NCBI GenBank assembly: GCA_900537125.1
Contig: UNRJ01000007.1
Location: 62,001-126,000, forward strand
DNA length: 64,000 nucleotides
Direction of reading: 5' to 3'
Origin: Rhodobacteraceae bacterium Alg238-R152
GTDB taxonomy: Bacteria; Pseudomonadota; Alphaproteobacteria; Rhodobacterales; Rhodobacteraceae
A program made the position numbers and the translations under genes. Below, one piece after another: positions 9,044 through 18,163 of the stretch (its first letter is position 1; the number at the start of each line of letters is the position of its first letter). The notes under the pieces are model-generated. The model did not search any database. It was not told the DNA's origin and was given only the letters and a program-made list of their open reading frames with translations.

Positions 9044-9448
9044 GTGGCACGCAATTTGTACGCCATGGCAATCTTGGTGCCCGACTATGACGATGCCCTA
9101 GATTTTTATGTCAAGAAACTTGGTTTTGTCTTACGTGAAGACGTGACGCTTTCTGAGGACAAGCGCTGGGTTGTGATCGCGCCAGACATGAATTGTGCGA
9201 CCAACCTTCTTTTGGCTAAAGCGCGCGGTTCCCGCCAGGAAGCTGCGGTTGGTGATCAGTTTGGTGGGCGTGTTGGGTTGTTCCTGAACACCGACAATTT
9301 CGACAGAGAGTATCAAAAAATGCAGGCGGCGGGTGTCAACTTTGAGGAAGAGCCGCGCGACGAGGACTATGGAAAAGTCGCAGTGTGGCGGGACCCGTTT
9401 GGCAATCGGTGGGATTTGCTAGAATTGAAGCCACACAAGCTGAGATAG
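9044..9448 (+). CDS. VOC-family (glyoxalase/bleomycin-resistance fold) protein
   Basis: A 134-residue protein with the paired beta-alpha-beta modules of the vicinal oxygen chelate superfamily: AILVPDYDDALDFYVKKLGF at the start and KVAVWRDPFGNRWDLLEL at the end. The start is GTG at 9044, with GGAAGG six bases upstream inside the end of bpt. The frame runs back to 9026, but no better ribosome site is there. Substrate and reaction are unknown. Close coupling to bpt suggests shared transcription but not necessarily shared function. Confidence 0.8.
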   Translation: MARNLYAMAILVPDYDDALDFYVKKLGFVLREDVTLSEDKRWVVIAPDMNCATNLLLAKARGSRQEAAVGDQFGGRVGLFLNTDNFDREYQKMQAAGVNFEEEPRDEDYGKVAVWRDPFGNRWDLLELKPHKLR

Positions 9449-9521
9449 GCATGATTGCACATTTGTCATAAGCATGAGTTTTGATAGTCATCCACATGGC
9501 GCGTCCCCAGTGTCTGGAGAA

Positions 9522-9551
9522 TGTTGTCGCCAAATTTAATCGGCGACAACA
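9522..9551. terminator. stem-loop between convergent genes
   Basis: A perfect 10-bp stem (TGTTGTCGCC with GGCGACAACA) and a 10-nt loop lie between the stops of the VOC gene and the leftward binding-protein gene. No T-run is evident on either side. It is probably a bidirectional transcription end or a 3'-end protector. Confidence 0.6.
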
Positions 9552-9563
9552 CATTAAGATGGC

Positions 9564-10643
9564 TTAGTTGGTAGCGCTCATGCCCATGGCGCGCTTGGAC
9601 ATCAGCTCAATCGCATTACCTGCTGCACGGGTATAGGGGGGCCAGAACATGCTCTCTTCAAAGAAGTCCGGGTTGGCCTCGATCAGCGGGTTGGCGTCGA
9701 CCAAAGCGGAAGATGCCACCATGCCCAGACCTTCAACCACGCGGGTCTGAACTGCTTTGCCGATGAAGTAGTTGGCAAAGATTTCGGCCGCTTCCAATTT
9801 TTGACCTTCCAAATGTTTGGCAAAGTTGATGGTGTCGAGCCAGACGGTGTTGCCCTCGGCGAAGGGCACAAGACCCCAGTTGCCCCCTTCTGCAATGGCG
9901 GCGGAAGCGCCCACGCCATAAGAGGCTACCAGATCGTATTCGCCGGTGAAGGGTGGGGAGGCGCTCCAGAAGTGGCCAACCTGGCCATAGAGCGCATTCA
10001 CGGTCTGTTGCAGGTCGCTGTCCGGAGAGGCAAGGGCGCCCAAGGATGCGCGATCGCCTGAAACGTCATTGACCTCAAAGGCCGAGCGGCCAAGCGCCAG
10101 CAGCGCCAGTGATACGTTTGGATGCACCTGACCGTCGGTCAGCGACAGGCGGCCCGTCCATTCGGGTTCCAGCATGTCTTTCACGGAAGCAGGCATCTCC
10201 TGAACGGTGTCGAGGTTGGCCCAGATACCATAAGCGCCGCCACCCCATGGAATATACAGGTGTTGATCGCCTTTCATGCCCATCGGAATGTCAGTCAGTG
10301 CTTTGGACAGATGCTGATAGTTTTCCAGACGGGGGGAATTCACATTGATCGGCTGCAACATGTTGGCAGACGGGCTGCCTTCCATGTTGATGTAGTTCAG
10401 CGTCAGGAAGGACACATCCACATCACCTGAGCGCAGCATGTCAAACATTTGCTGTGGGCCTTCGGCCACGGCCTCCAGTAGGTTGACCTCGACGTCATAA
10501 CCTTGCTCTTTCAGCAGCGCGTTCACCGCTGTAACTTCGGATTCGGTGACGTAGCCGTCCCATGTAAAAATATTGAGCTGTTCGGTTGCATGCGCCATGT
10601 TTGCGCTTGCCGCCAAAATACATCCCATCAAAGCGTGTTTCAT
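9564..10643 (-). CDS. orphan PotD/PotF-type periplasmic solute-binding protein
   Basis: A 359-residue protein with a signal peptide (MKHALMGCILAASANMAHA). The mature N terminus TEQLNIFTWDGYVTESEV matches the polyamine-binding PotD/PotF family. The W-x-x-Y element (WDGY) and the later VWLDTINF (W-x-D) correspond to aromatic-box residues of that family. No permease or ATPase is adjacent, so it either uses another transporter, such as the one at 28.8-32.7 kb, or acts as a sensor. The gene stands alone, and a terminated rplY lies upstream on the same strand. Specificity for polyamines is inferred. Confidence 0.8.
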   Translation of the reverse strand: MKHALMGCILAASANMAHATEQLNIFTWDGYVTESEVTAVNALLKEQGYDVEVNLLEAVAEGPQQMFDMLRSGDVDVSFLTLNYINMEGSPSANMLQPINVNSPRLENYQHLSKALTDIPMGMKGDQHLYIPWGGGAYGIWANLDTVQEMPASVKDMLEPEWTGRLSLTDGQVHPNVSLALLALGRSAFEVNDVSGDRASLGALASPDSDLQQTVNALYGQVGHFWSASPPFTGEYDLVASYGVGASAAIAEGGNWGLVPFAEGNTVWLDTINFAKHLEGQKLEAAEIFANYFIGKAVQTRVVEGLGMVASSALVDANPLIEANPDFFEESMFWPPYTRAAGNAIELMSKRAMGMSATN

Positions 10644-10835
10644 CTAGGCACCCCAGTTGTTGAAAACAGTGTTTGTGCGATCGGGCAAAAGTTTCCCGAA
10701 CGACCTGGCGCCAGATTTGCGTGACAACCACTAACAACCTGTGAATGTGTGTTGGGGGTGTGAAATGATTTGTGGTTGAAAGTCGAGCTAAGTTGATAAG
10801 CAGTTGTTTTCAATTGTGTTCAATTGACAGGACAC

Positions 10836-10865
10836 AAAAAAACGCGGTGCCGGGGGCACCGCGTT
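10836..10865 (-). terminator. intrinsic terminator of rplY
   Basis: In the leftward direction AACGCGGTGCC pairs with GGCACCGCGTT across a three-base loop and is followed by a run of seven T. This is a classic Rho-independent terminator 28 bp after the rplY stop. Confidence 0.9.
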
Positions 10866-10893
10866 CTCACAATCCGCTGATGCGGAGATGTGA

Positions 10894-11532
10894 TTATTCT
10901 TCGGCTGCCGCTTCTTCGCCTTCAGCAGCTTCACCTTCGTCGTCTTCACCAGCGGAACGCAGGCCAGACGGCGCGGACAGGTTGGCAATCACGAAGTCAC
11001 GATCGATGGTTGGCTTGGCGCCTTCCGGAAGATCAATTTGGCTGATGGTGATGGTGTCGCCGATGTCTTTGCCGGTCAGGTCCACTACCAGACGCTCAGG
11101 AATGTCACCTGCGGTCACGTTCAGCTCAACTTCAGGACGCACGATGGTCAACACGCCGCCTTTTTTGATGCCGGGTGCTTCTTCTTCGTTTTCAAAATCA
11201 ACGTGGATGAACAGGCTGATTTTAGACGTGCGACGCAGGCGCAGCAGGTCGATGTGAGTTGGCAGATCTTTGATGACGTCGCGCTGAACGCCACGGCAGA
11301 TCACACGCACGTCTTCCTGACCTTCAACTTTCAGGTTGAACAGGGTCGACAGGAAGCGGCCATCTTTCAGTTTCTTCAGCAGAACGTTGAAAGGGATCTG
11401 GATTGCCACAGGGTCGGCTTCGCCGCCGTATACAACACCAGGAACCATGCCATCGCGACGTGCTTGACGAGCGGCGCCCTTGCCTGTCCCCGTGCGTGCT
11501 TCGGCGATAAGATCAGGAATTTGACCAGCCAT
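10894..11532 (-). CDS. rplY: 50S ribosomal protein L25 (long, CTC-type)
   Basis: A 212-residue protein. The N-terminal L25 domain (about residues 1-95) includes [20 protein letters not shown] and GVVYGG, and it binds 5S rRNA. A C-terminal TL5/CTC beta domain follows, then a strongly acidic alanine/glutamate tail. This long form is standard in alphaproteobacteria, where the protein is about 190-220 residues. It is monocistronic and closed by the terminator at 10836-10865. Within the ribosome it stabilises the central protuberance. Many roseobacters have pth directly downstream, but here a polyamine-type binding protein follows instead. Confidence 0.95.
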   Translation of the reverse strand: MAGQIPDLIAEARTGTGKGAARQARRDGMVPGVVYGGEADPVAIQIPFNVLLKKLKDGRFLSTLFNLKVEGQEDVRVICRGVQRDVIKDLPTHIDLLRLRRTSKISLFIHVDFENEEEAPGIKKGGVLTIVRPEVELNVTAGDIPERLVVDLTGKDIGDTITISQIDLPEGAKPTIDRDFVIANLSAPSGLRSAGEDDEGEAAEGEEAAAEE

Positions 11533-11636
11533 ATTGAATTCTCCATATACATAGGCAGGGATCCTCCAAGGCTGTATCCCCGCGTGAAGCCGCGCCTATA
11601 TCGCGGATTTGTCTGAATGCAAAGGGGATTCGCGCC

Positions 11637-12263
11637 TTATGTGCTCTGAAATTCCCGTAAAACGCCACCAGCTGCGGTTACCCGGTCATAGAGAGCAAAG
11701 TCCGCAGGTCGTGCGGCCCGAAATGCGGCTTCGACATCTGGCGATAAAGAGGCCTCAATGTCTGGAGAAACGTTCTTCTGGCCTGGCAGAATACTCTCAC
11801 CAAACCGATCTTTTAGAAACTGCTGCAACAGGTCTTGGCGATCATAGGCAAAGAGGTGATCCATCGGGATCTCTCCCACACCTAGCGACAGAAACGAGGC
11901 TTGCGACCCAATTCCTGCAGCCTTGGACGGAAATTGGCTAATAGCGTCGCAGATAAAATCGTCAAAGCTAACACCGCCGTGGCAGGTTGAGTTGTGGCGG
12001 TCCATTCGGTCAGGGCTGCGGTATTTGTACCAGCTGCGGGCATGATCAATCGGGTCACGTATCACCGCAAAGCGTTCTGGTGTAAGGCCATATGTTTCGC
12101 GGAGAAACGGGGCAAATTTGGCGTGGTATTTGCCAATGGTCATATGCTTGACACGTTTGGTAAAAATCACGTCTGCCCGAGGGCGCAGCGCAAGTTCATA
12201 AGCCGTAGAGCCGGTTTTTGGCACCGACAGAAATGCCAAATTTGGCTTGAAAAATACCAGCAT
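11637..12263 (-). CDS. sulfotransferase-family protein
   Basis: A 208-residue protein. Near the N terminus, VPKTGSTAYELAL fits the 5'-phosphosulfate-binding loop. In the middle, FAVIRDPIDHARSWYKY fits the 3'-phosphate-binding motif of PAPS-dependent sulfotransferases (Sulfotransfer_2-like). Neither a signal peptide nor membrane segments are present, so it is probably cytosolic. The acceptor is unknown; such proteins in marine bacteria may modify polysaccharides, lipids or small metabolites. It lies downstream of lldD on the same strand across 65 bp that contain a 10-bp inverted repeat. No sugar or polysaccharide genes are nearby to suggest an acceptor. Confidence 0.75.
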   Translation of the reverse strand: MLVFFKPNLAFLSVPKTGSTAYELALRPRADVIFTKRVKHMTIGKYHAKFAPFLRETYGLTPERFAVIRDPIDHARSWYKYRSPDRMDRHNSTCHGGVSFDDFICDAISQFPSKAAGIGSQASFLSLGVGEIPMDHLFAYDRQDLLQQFLKDRFGESILPGQKNVSPDIEASLSPDVEAAFRAARPADFALYDRVTAAGGVLREFQST

Positions 12264-12274
12264 ACGCTCTCTAC

Positions 12275-12311
12275 CTCTTGCCCGACATGTTTATGACGCG
12301 ACGGGCAAGAG
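12275..12311. repeat. inverted repeat between lldD and the sulfotransferase gene
   Basis: CTCTTGCCCG at 12275-12284 and its exact reverse complement CGGGCAAGAG at 12302-12311 are separated by 17 bp. No T-run follows in the leftward direction. It could be a weak terminator for lldD or an operator for the sulfotransferase gene. Confidence 0.6.
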
Positions 12312-12328
12312 CTTGTCAAAGAGATTGA

Positions 12329-13495
12329 TCAGTCCTGCCAGCAGCCTTCGAAGTTTTCCGGTACCAACAGGATGTCACGATCCAGCTCAGCTATGGTGCG
12401 GCGGCCACAGAGCGCCATGGAGACATCAAGCTCCTTGTGGATCACTTCCAGAGCTTTGGTCACACCCGCTTCACCCATTGCGCCAAGGCCATAGATGAAG
12501 GCTCGGCCGATATAGGTGCCTTTGGCTCCCAGTGACAGCGCCTTAAGCACGTCCTGTCCCGACCGGATGCCACTGTCCAGATGCACTTCTACGTCATCGC
12601 CTACCGCTTCCATAATCGAGGGCAGGGCGCGAATGGCGCTGAGCGCACCGTCCAGCTGACGGCCACCATGGTTGGACACGATGATGGCATCCGCGCCAAT
12701 GTTGAGAGCCATTTTGGCATCCTCAGCATCTAGGATGCCTTTCAGGATGACCTTGCCGCCCCATTTCTCTTTGATCTTGGCCACTTTGTCCCAATCCAAA
12801 GTGAGGTCAAAACTTTCGGCCGTCCAGGCGCCGAGGTCGGCGGTGTCGGTGACGCCATCAACATGGCCGACAATGTTGCCAAAGTTGCGGCGTTTGGCGC
12901 CCAGCATTTCAATACCCCAACGCCATTTGGTCATCAGATTGGCGATGGTCGAAGGAGTCAGCTTGGGCGGGGCAGAGAGGCCGTTTTTAAGGTCTTTGTG
13001 GCGTTGACCAAGGATTTGTAGATCTAAAGTGATCACCAATGCAGAGCACTTGGCGTCTTTGGCGCGTTGGATCAGGCGGTCAACAAAATCCTCATCTGTC
13101 ATGGTATAAAGCTGAAACCAGAACGGCTTGGTTGTGGCCTCTGCTACCTCTTCGATCGAGTTGATCGACATGGTGGATAAGGTGAACGGCACGCCAAATT
13201 TTTCGGCAGCGCGCGCTGCTTTGATCTCACCGTCTGCACATTGCATGCCGGTCAGGCCCACGGGGGCCAGGGCGACAGGCATTGCCACGTCTTGGCCAAT
13301 CATCTGACTCGCCGTGGAGCGGCCGGACATATCCACCGCAACACGTTGGCGTAGGTAGATGTCGGCAAAATCAGACGTGTTCTCGACGAAAGTTTTCTCC
13401 GTCCAGCTGCCGGTTTCTGCATAGTCATAAAACATGCGTGGTGCGCGACGTTGATAAAGGCGCTTCAGGTCTTCGATGCAGGTGATGACAGCCAT
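12329..13495 (-). CDS. lldD: FMN-dependent L-lactate dehydrogenase (quinone)
   Basis: A 388-residue member of the FMN alpha-hydroxy-acid oxidase family. It has ALAPVGLTGMQCADGE in the FMN site, FQLYTMTDEDF near the substrate pocket, the catalytic block SNHGGRQLDG with its histidine, and the terminal FMN-phosphate motif LDSGIRSGQDVLKALSLGA. The family oxidises L-lactate to pyruvate and passes electrons to the quinone pool at the inner membrane. The length is close to that of E. coli LldD (396). A GAGAGAG ribosome site precedes the ATG. Paralogues acting on glycolate or mandelate are possible, but the sequence fits lactate dehydrogenase best. No lldP or lldR is adjacent. Confidence 0.88.
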   Translation of the reverse strand: MAVITCIEDLKRLYQRRAPRMFYDYAETGSWTEKTFVENTSDFADIYLRQRVAVDMSGRSTASQMIGQDVAMPVALAPVGLTGMQCADGEIKAARAAEKFGVPFTLSTMSINSIEEVAEATTKPFWFQLYTMTDEDFVDRLIQRAKDAKCSALVITLDLQILGQRHKDLKNGLSAPPKLTPSTIANLMTKWRWGIEMLGAKRRNFGNIVGHVDGVTDTADLGAWTAESFDLTLDWDKVAKIKEKWGGKVILKGILDAEDAKMALNIGADAIIVSNHGGRQLDGALSAIRALPSIMEAVGDDVEVHLDSGIRSGQDVLKALSLGAKGTYIGRAFIYGLGAMGEAGVTKALEVIHKELDVSMALCGRRTIAELDRDILLVPENFEGCWQD

Positions 13496-13638
13496 AAACT
13501 CTCTCGTTGGTCGCTATTGGTAAATGTTTTTTACCAATGTGGCGACATTTTGCAATCCCCGAAGTTGGTTAACGAAATGTTTATCGTTTGTGCTCATTCT
13601 GTTCCTGTGGTTGGTTTGTGTATTACGCGGAGGTCCGT

Positions 13639-14184
13639 ATGAAAGGCATTGTTTTCGTCGAATTGATCCGTATGGCCGAATCTGTGATGGGGGAGGCGGC
13701 TGTTGATGACCTATTGGATAAGGTCGAATTGAAGAATGATGGTGCCTTTACCGCGGTGGGCAATTACCCGTGTCGAGAGCTCCTGAAAATTGTCGATGCA
13801 ATTGGGGCAGAGTTAAACGCGCCAATAGAGGCGCTTCACAAGCGATTTGGACATTGGATGTTTGCGCGTTTTGTGGAAGGTTATCCGATCTTTTTTGATG
13901 GCAAAGAAGACGGTTTTGACATGTTGGAGTCCATTGAAAACGAAGTGCATGTGGAAGTGCGTAAGTTGTATCCCGAGGCGGAACTTCCCAGCTTCGCGAC
14001 CGAGCGGCTGGAAGGCGATCTGTTCAAGATGGTGTATACCAGCGAGCGGCCGCTCCACCATTTCTGTCACGGATTGATCGAGGCGTGCTTGCTGCATTTT
14101 CAGCATCGGTCGGAGATCCAAATGCAAGAGCGACATGTTGCAGGAAAATTCTGCGCCGAATTCCTGATCCAGAAAGTAGCCTGA
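13639..14184 (+). CDS. H-NOX heme nitric-oxide sensor protein
   Basis: A 181-residue stand-alone H-NOX (HNOB) domain starting MKGIVFVELI. The proximal heme ligand is His104, in the segment NEVHVEVRKLYPEAELPSF. The heme-propionate motif Y-x-S-x-R is present as YTSER, with Tyr133, Ser135 and Arg137. These are the diagnostic residues of bacterial NO sensors. The start at 13639 has GCGGAGG upstream and gives the usual family length; the frame runs back to 13588 without a ribosome site. The stop overlaps the start of the next gene (TGATG), a hybrid histidine kinase. In related systems, ferrous H-NOX binding NO changes the kinase activity of its partner. No distal-pocket tyrosine could be confirmed, so NO rather than O2 is assumed. 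Confidence 0.93.
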   Translation: MKGIVFVELIRMAESVMGEAAVDDLLDKVELKNDGAFTAVGNYPCRELLKIVDAIGAELNAPIEALHKRFGHWMFARFVEGYPIFFDGKEDGFDMLESIENEVHVEVRKLYPEAELPSFATERLEGDLFKMVYTSERPLHHFCHGLIEACLLHFQHRSEIQMQERHVAGKFCAEFLIQKVA

Positions 14185-15548
14185 TGTATGAACGAGGCCA
14201 AATAGCAGCCCCAAAGGATGCTGTGTCGCGCCGACGCTACATGCGTGAGCGATTGGCCCGTGAAGAGGCAGAATCCCTGCTGGAGGAAAAAAGCAGAGAG
14301 CTTTTTGAGGCCAATCAAGGGTTGCAAAAGCTGCTTGGGACTTTGGAAACAGCGGTTCAAGAGCGCACGCGTGAGTTGGAGACAGCCCGTGTCGCCGCAG
14401 AGGCTGCAAACGAGGCCAAGTCAATTTTCCTGGCGTCAATGAGCCACGAAATACGCACCCCGATGAATGGCATTCTGGGCATGGCGCAAGCGCTGGACGA
14501 CAGTGGATTGAGCAAGGATCAGGGCAAGCTGGTATCGATCCTGAGTGACAGCGGCAAGCTGCTGTTGGCGATCATAAATGATGTGCTCGACATTTCCAAA
14601 ATCGAAGCTGGTAAGCTGGAGTTTGAATTCATCCCATATCCATTGACGGATTTGGTGGAAAACATGCAACATCACTATCAGTTCCCCGCACAAGAGAAAG
14701 CGCTGCGTTTTGATGTTGCGATCACCGAAGCGGCGCGATGCTGGGTGCGCACGGATCCAATCCGTCTGCAGCAAGTGGTCGGCAACCTGCTGTCGAATGC
14801 CATTAAGTTCACCGAGGCTGGGGCAGTAGCTTTGTCGGTGGATTTGCTGCCGCTCTCCTCTGAGCACGCGATGTTGAGCCTCAAAGTGAAGGACACGGGG
14901 CCTGGTATACCCGAAGACCAGCAAGCGCGCCTCTTTGAACGGTTTGGTCAAGCCCATTCCAGCGTCAACCGCACCCATGGTGGGACAGGTTTGGGACTAG
15001 CGATATCGCGCCATATTTGTGTGTTGATGGGCGGCAAAATTTCGGTCCGTTCCCAGCCGGAACAGGGCGCCGAGTTTCATGCCATGGTCAAAGTTGAACT
15101 GGCAGACGAGGCCGTGGCACACATTAGATCCGCGCCCAAAGCAGACGCCGCCCGGCGGCTGGTTGGGCTCCGGGTTTTGGCCGCCGAAGACAATCGCACC
15201 AACCAATTAGTGCTGCGACATATGCTGAAAAAAAATGACCTGACTCTGGACATTGTCGACAATGGCAAAGAAGCGCTACGCGCGTGGCGGGACGGCACAT
15301 ATGATATGGTTCTCATGGACATTGACATGCCTGTCATGGGGGGGCTTGAGGCCACGCAGCGCATCCGTATCATCGAAAACGAAACCATGAAAAATCCCAT
15401 CCCAATCCTGGCGGTTAGTGCCAACGCAATGGTGCATCAGGTGGCGGGGTATCTCGCGGGAGGCATGAGTGGCCATGTGGCCAAACCGGTGAGCCGGGAT
15501 GCTCTGGTACAGGCCATGGCTGCTGCGTTGGAAGGGGAGACACGTTGA
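14184..15548 (+). CDS. cytosolic hybrid histidine kinase, H-NOX partner
   Basis: A 454-residue protein. The N terminus is a charged, probably coiled-coil helix (about residues 20-80). The phosphoacceptor His88 follows in SMSHEIRTPMNG, then a full HATPase domain (N-box GNLLSNAIKF near 199, DTGPGIP near 237, GGTGLGLAI near 266). A receiver domain has its phosphoacceptor Asp379 in VLMDIDMP. There are no membrane segments, so the signal must arrive through a protein partner. The start overlaps the H-NOX stop by one base, so the partner is almost surely H-NOX. The frame is open back to 14085, but that lies inside the H-NOX gene. No HPt domain or response regulator lies nearby, so the relay must continue elsewhere in the genome. 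Confidence 0.92.
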   Translation: MYERGQIAAPKDAVSRRRYMRERLAREEAESLLEEKSRELFEANQGLQKLLGTLETAVQERTRELETARVAAEAANEAKSIFLASMSHEIRTPMNGILGMAQALDDSGLSKDQGKLVSILSDSGKLLLAIINDVLDISKIEAGKLEFEFIPYPLTDLVENMQHHYQFPAQEKALRFDVAITEAARCWVRTDPIRLQQVVGNLLSNAIKFTEAGAVALSVDLLPLSSEHAMLSLKVKDTGPGIPEDQQARLFERFGQAHSSVNRTHGGTGLGLAISRHICVLMGGKISVRSQPEQGAEFHAMVKVELADEAVAHIRSAPKADAARRLVGLRVLAAEDNRTNQLVLRHMLKKNDLTLDIVDNGKEALRAWRDGTYDMVLMDIDMPVMGGLEATQRIRIIENETMKNPIPILAVSANAMVHQVAGYLAGGMSGHVAKPVSRDALVQAMAAALEGETR

Positions 15549-15603
15549 CCCGAGAAACCCCGATCCCTGTTCACACCACGTTTCCAAGCAGGGCGTACCT
15601 ACA

Positions 15604-17184
15604 TCAAATGGTGTCCACCTTTCCCGCGTAAACCTCAACGATGTGTTTGTCTGCGACGGTTGTAAGGGCTGCAATCTCTTGGGTTTGCGTCTCACTTAAG
15701 ACGCCGCCTTCGGGGGCAGTTTTGATCGCATGCAGTGCCTTGTCGCGCGCAATATCGAATGCGGCACGTCGTCCATCAGCCTCATAGTCATCACGCCCGA
15801 CGCGTTGAAATACCTCCGGCATGTGCTGATCACGACATCCGACCACGGTATGGGTGCTGTCCAGAAAATGTCCACCTACAGGCACTTGCATCATCTCGTC
15901 AAAATTTAGCGCGGCGTCATCCACATCGGGCACCCGTAAAAAGCGCCGCACCATGCTGCCAAGCTCGTTGTCCAAAACGGCTTGCACCGGACTAAAAACG
16001 GTGGCGCATTCCAATTGGCCAACACCGCCCAGAATGTCCGCTCCGCTCAGAGCAACAGTTTGCATGAGAAGTGCTCGCTCAGCCATCGATTGATGGTCTG
16101 CATCCGGTGTGTCAGATCCGGACCCATAGGTATGAGCCATCAAACCAAAGCCTTGTTTGACCATTTGTATCGCGAGTGAGGCGGCTTGCTGGGCTTCGAC
16201 GGACGATTGCAGCGCGCTGCCGGTGCGCATGTCGAGCGCAAACATCAACGGCGTGGCAATCACTGGCAGGCCCGGGGAGAGCACATGCGCCATGGTGACC
16301 ATCCCAAGCACCTCCGCAACCGCCATCACAGCGAGGGCTGCGGGGGACAAGGGTGCCGTGCCACCGGCGCTGGGCAGCGAGCAAGCATGTACCGGTACGC
16401 CGTAATTGCCACAGGCGATGATCACTTCAGTGTCCATAAATTTGAACTCAAGCGGCGAGAAAGAACAGGTTATGGTGCTGGTGGAGGGATTAGCGCGTAG
16501 GGCATCTTCCCCCCCAGCGGCGATGGCGGCAATCTTCAGCAGATAGTCGATGTTTTCTTTCTGATAAGGCTGCATCCACACGTGTTTTTCGCTGTGGGCG
16601 GAGATGGCCGCAAAGCTGTGGATGTCAGCGGTGACTTCTGGCACGCCGTGCACAAACGGATGCGCAATAAAGCCAACTTGATCCAGCGTGTTGGTCACGG
16701 CGGCTATCTCGCGGGCGGCGGTCAGGTCCATGTTGCGATAGCTGGCATCCCGAGGGTCGACGTAGCCATGTCCGCCCGTGCCAGTGCGCAGAATGAAACC
16801 AGCATCGCCGCGTGGCACCTGCATGTCATATTTGCGGTTGCGTCCAGTTAGGCGACAGCTTTTGGGAGTGGTCGCAAGCGCTTCGGCCACCATCTCGCGT
16901 GGCATTTTGAGGCGTCCGGCCTGGGGCCCCTCAATGGCGCCAGCTTTTAGGAGCGCAGTCTTAGCTTTTGGGTGAACAATCATCACGCCGTAGTTGGCCA
17001 AAAGATCCAGCACCCGCGCTTTTAGCGTCGCCATTCGGTCACTGTCCAGAAAGCCAAAATGCGCCCGGGGGCCAATGATGTGTTCCAGTGAAAACGCATC
17101 CGCAGAGGCACGACTCACAGGCGGGGCTTTGCGTCCGCGACGTTTGCGGGAGGGGAGGGTATTGTCGGTTGGCAAGTTGGTCAC
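15604..17184 (-). CDS. trimethylamine methyltransferase family protein (MttB superfamily, non-pyrrolysine)
   Basis: A 526-residue TIM-barrel protein of the MttB superfamily. It is recognisable by GFILRTGTGGHGYVDPRDASY, the alanine/glycine-rich AAISAHSEKHVWMQPY region and VFSPVQAVLDNELGSMVRR. The reading frame is continuous with no internal UAG, so the pyrrolysine residue of true MttB is absent. Such homologues demethylate glycine betaine, proline betaine, carnitine or similar quaternary amines and hand the methyl to a corrinoid protein. No corrinoid protein or activase is adjacent. A basic N-terminal tail (SRKRRGRKAPP) precedes the fold. It is convergent with the H-NOX kinase gene, with no obvious terminator between them. 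Confidence 0.82.
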   Translation of the reverse strand: MTNLPTDNTLPSRKRRGRKAPPVSRASADAFSLEHIIGPRAHFGFLDSDRMATLKARVLDLLANYGVMIVHPKAKTALLKAGAIEGPQAGRLKMPREMVAEALATTPKSCRLTGRNRKYDMQVPRGDAGFILRTGTGGHGYVDPRDASYRNMDLTAAREIAAVTNTLDQVGFIAHPFVHGVPEVTADIHSFAAISAHSEKHVWMQPYQKENIDYLLKIAAIAAGGEDALRANPSTSTITCSFSPLEFKFMDTEVIIACGNYGVPVHACSLPSAGGTAPLSPAALAVMAVAEVLGMVTMAHVLSPGLPVIATPLMFALDMRTGSALQSSVEAQQAASLAIQMVKQGFGLMAHTYGSGSDTPDADHQSMAERALLMQTVALSGADILGGVGQLECATVFSPVQAVLDNELGSMVRRFLRVPDVDDAALNFDEMMQVPVGGHFLDSTHTVVGCRDQHMPEVFQRVGRDDYEADGRRAAFDIARDKALHAIKTAPEGGVLSETQTQEIAALTTVADKHIVEVYAGKVDTI

Positions 17185-17290
17185 TCCTGATCACACGTGA
17201 AAAGGGCACACACCAATTATGCTCACTGCCTGCCGACTTGAGCAGGAGCAGGGTACCATGGCGCGGCGGACCGCGCCAATGTTTGATGTA

Positions 17291-18082
17291 TCAAGCGCGA
17301 TGCGCACCGTCGGCCAGTGACTTCACAAAAGCCAGCACGTCAGCAACAGGCTTGCCTGCCGCGATCTGGCTCACAATGGCGGAACCCACAACAGCACCGT
17401 CAGCCACAGAAGCAATGTTATGCGCCTTTTCTGGTGTGTTGATGCCAAAACCCACGATCACTGGCAGGTCCGTTTTGGACTTGATCCGGGTCACTTCCGG
17501 TCCCACATCCGTGGCCTCTGCCTCTGCGGAGCCGGTGATACCAGTGATCGAGACATAGTAAACAAAACCAGATGTGTTCTGTAAAACCTTAGGCAGGCGT
17601 TTGTCGTCTGTGGTTGGCGTCGCCAGGCGGATAAAATTCAGGCCCGCAGCTTGGGCTGGAATACAGAGTTCGCTGTCTTCTTCTGGTGGCAGGTCCACCA
17701 CAATCAACCCATCAATGCCAGCAAGCTTTGCATCGATCAAAAACTTGTCGACACCGCGGGAATAGATTGGATTGTAATAGCCCATCAACACAATTGGCGT
17801 GGTGTCGTCCACACGCCGAAACTCGGTGGCCAGATCAAGGGTCTGTTCCATTGTCATACCACCGTCGAGTGCGCGCTGGCCGGCAAGCTGGATGGTTGGG
17901 CCGTCGGCCATTGGATCGGTAAACGGTAGGCCCAGCTCGATGATATCAACGCCAGCGCCGGGAAGGCCTTTTATGATCTCAAGGGAAGTATCGTAGTCTG
18001 GGTCCCCGGCCATGACATAAGCCACAAAGGCTTTCTTGCCGGCGGCATTCAGTTCGGCGAATTTGGCGTCGATACGTGTCAT
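17291..18082 (-). CDS. trpA: tryptophan synthase alpha chain
   Basis: A 263-residue TIM-barrel enzyme that cleaves indole-3-glycerol phosphate to indole and glyceraldehyde 3-phosphate. The catalytic pair Glu49 (IIELGLPF) and Asp60 ([10 protein letters not shown]) falls at the same positions as in the well-studied enterobacterial enzyme. The phosphate-binding [11 protein letters not shown] and GAVVGSAIV segments are also present. The trpB gene is not next to it in this window. Upstream is the frameshifted VOC gene on the same strand. A 106-bp gap without clear features separates it from the MttB-like gene downstream. Confidence 0.96.
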   Translation of the reverse strand: MTRIDAKFAELNAAGKKAFVAYVMAGDPDYDTSLEIIKGLPGAGVDIIELGLPFTDPMADGPTIQLAGQRALDGGMTMEQTLDLATEFRRVDDTTPIVLMGYYNPIYSRGVDKFLIDAKLAGIDGLIVVDLPPEEDSELCIPAQAAGLNFIRLATPTTDDKRLPKVLQNTSGFVYYVSITGITGSAEAEATDVGPEVTRIKSKTDLPVIVGFGINTPEKAHNIASVADGAVVGSAIVSQIAAGKPVADVLAFVKSLADGAHRA

Positions 18083-18163
18083 GAACAGTCCTCAGAGTTT
18101 GCTGACAGAAGATGTGCCGAAAATTCTAAGGGAAATCAATCCTTGCTAAGCATGTGCCGCAGC

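Noticed and set aside
15604-17184. Pyrrolysine-containing MttB
   Set aside because: The frame has no internal UAG and is full length without one, so the standard pyrrolysine enzyme is excluded.
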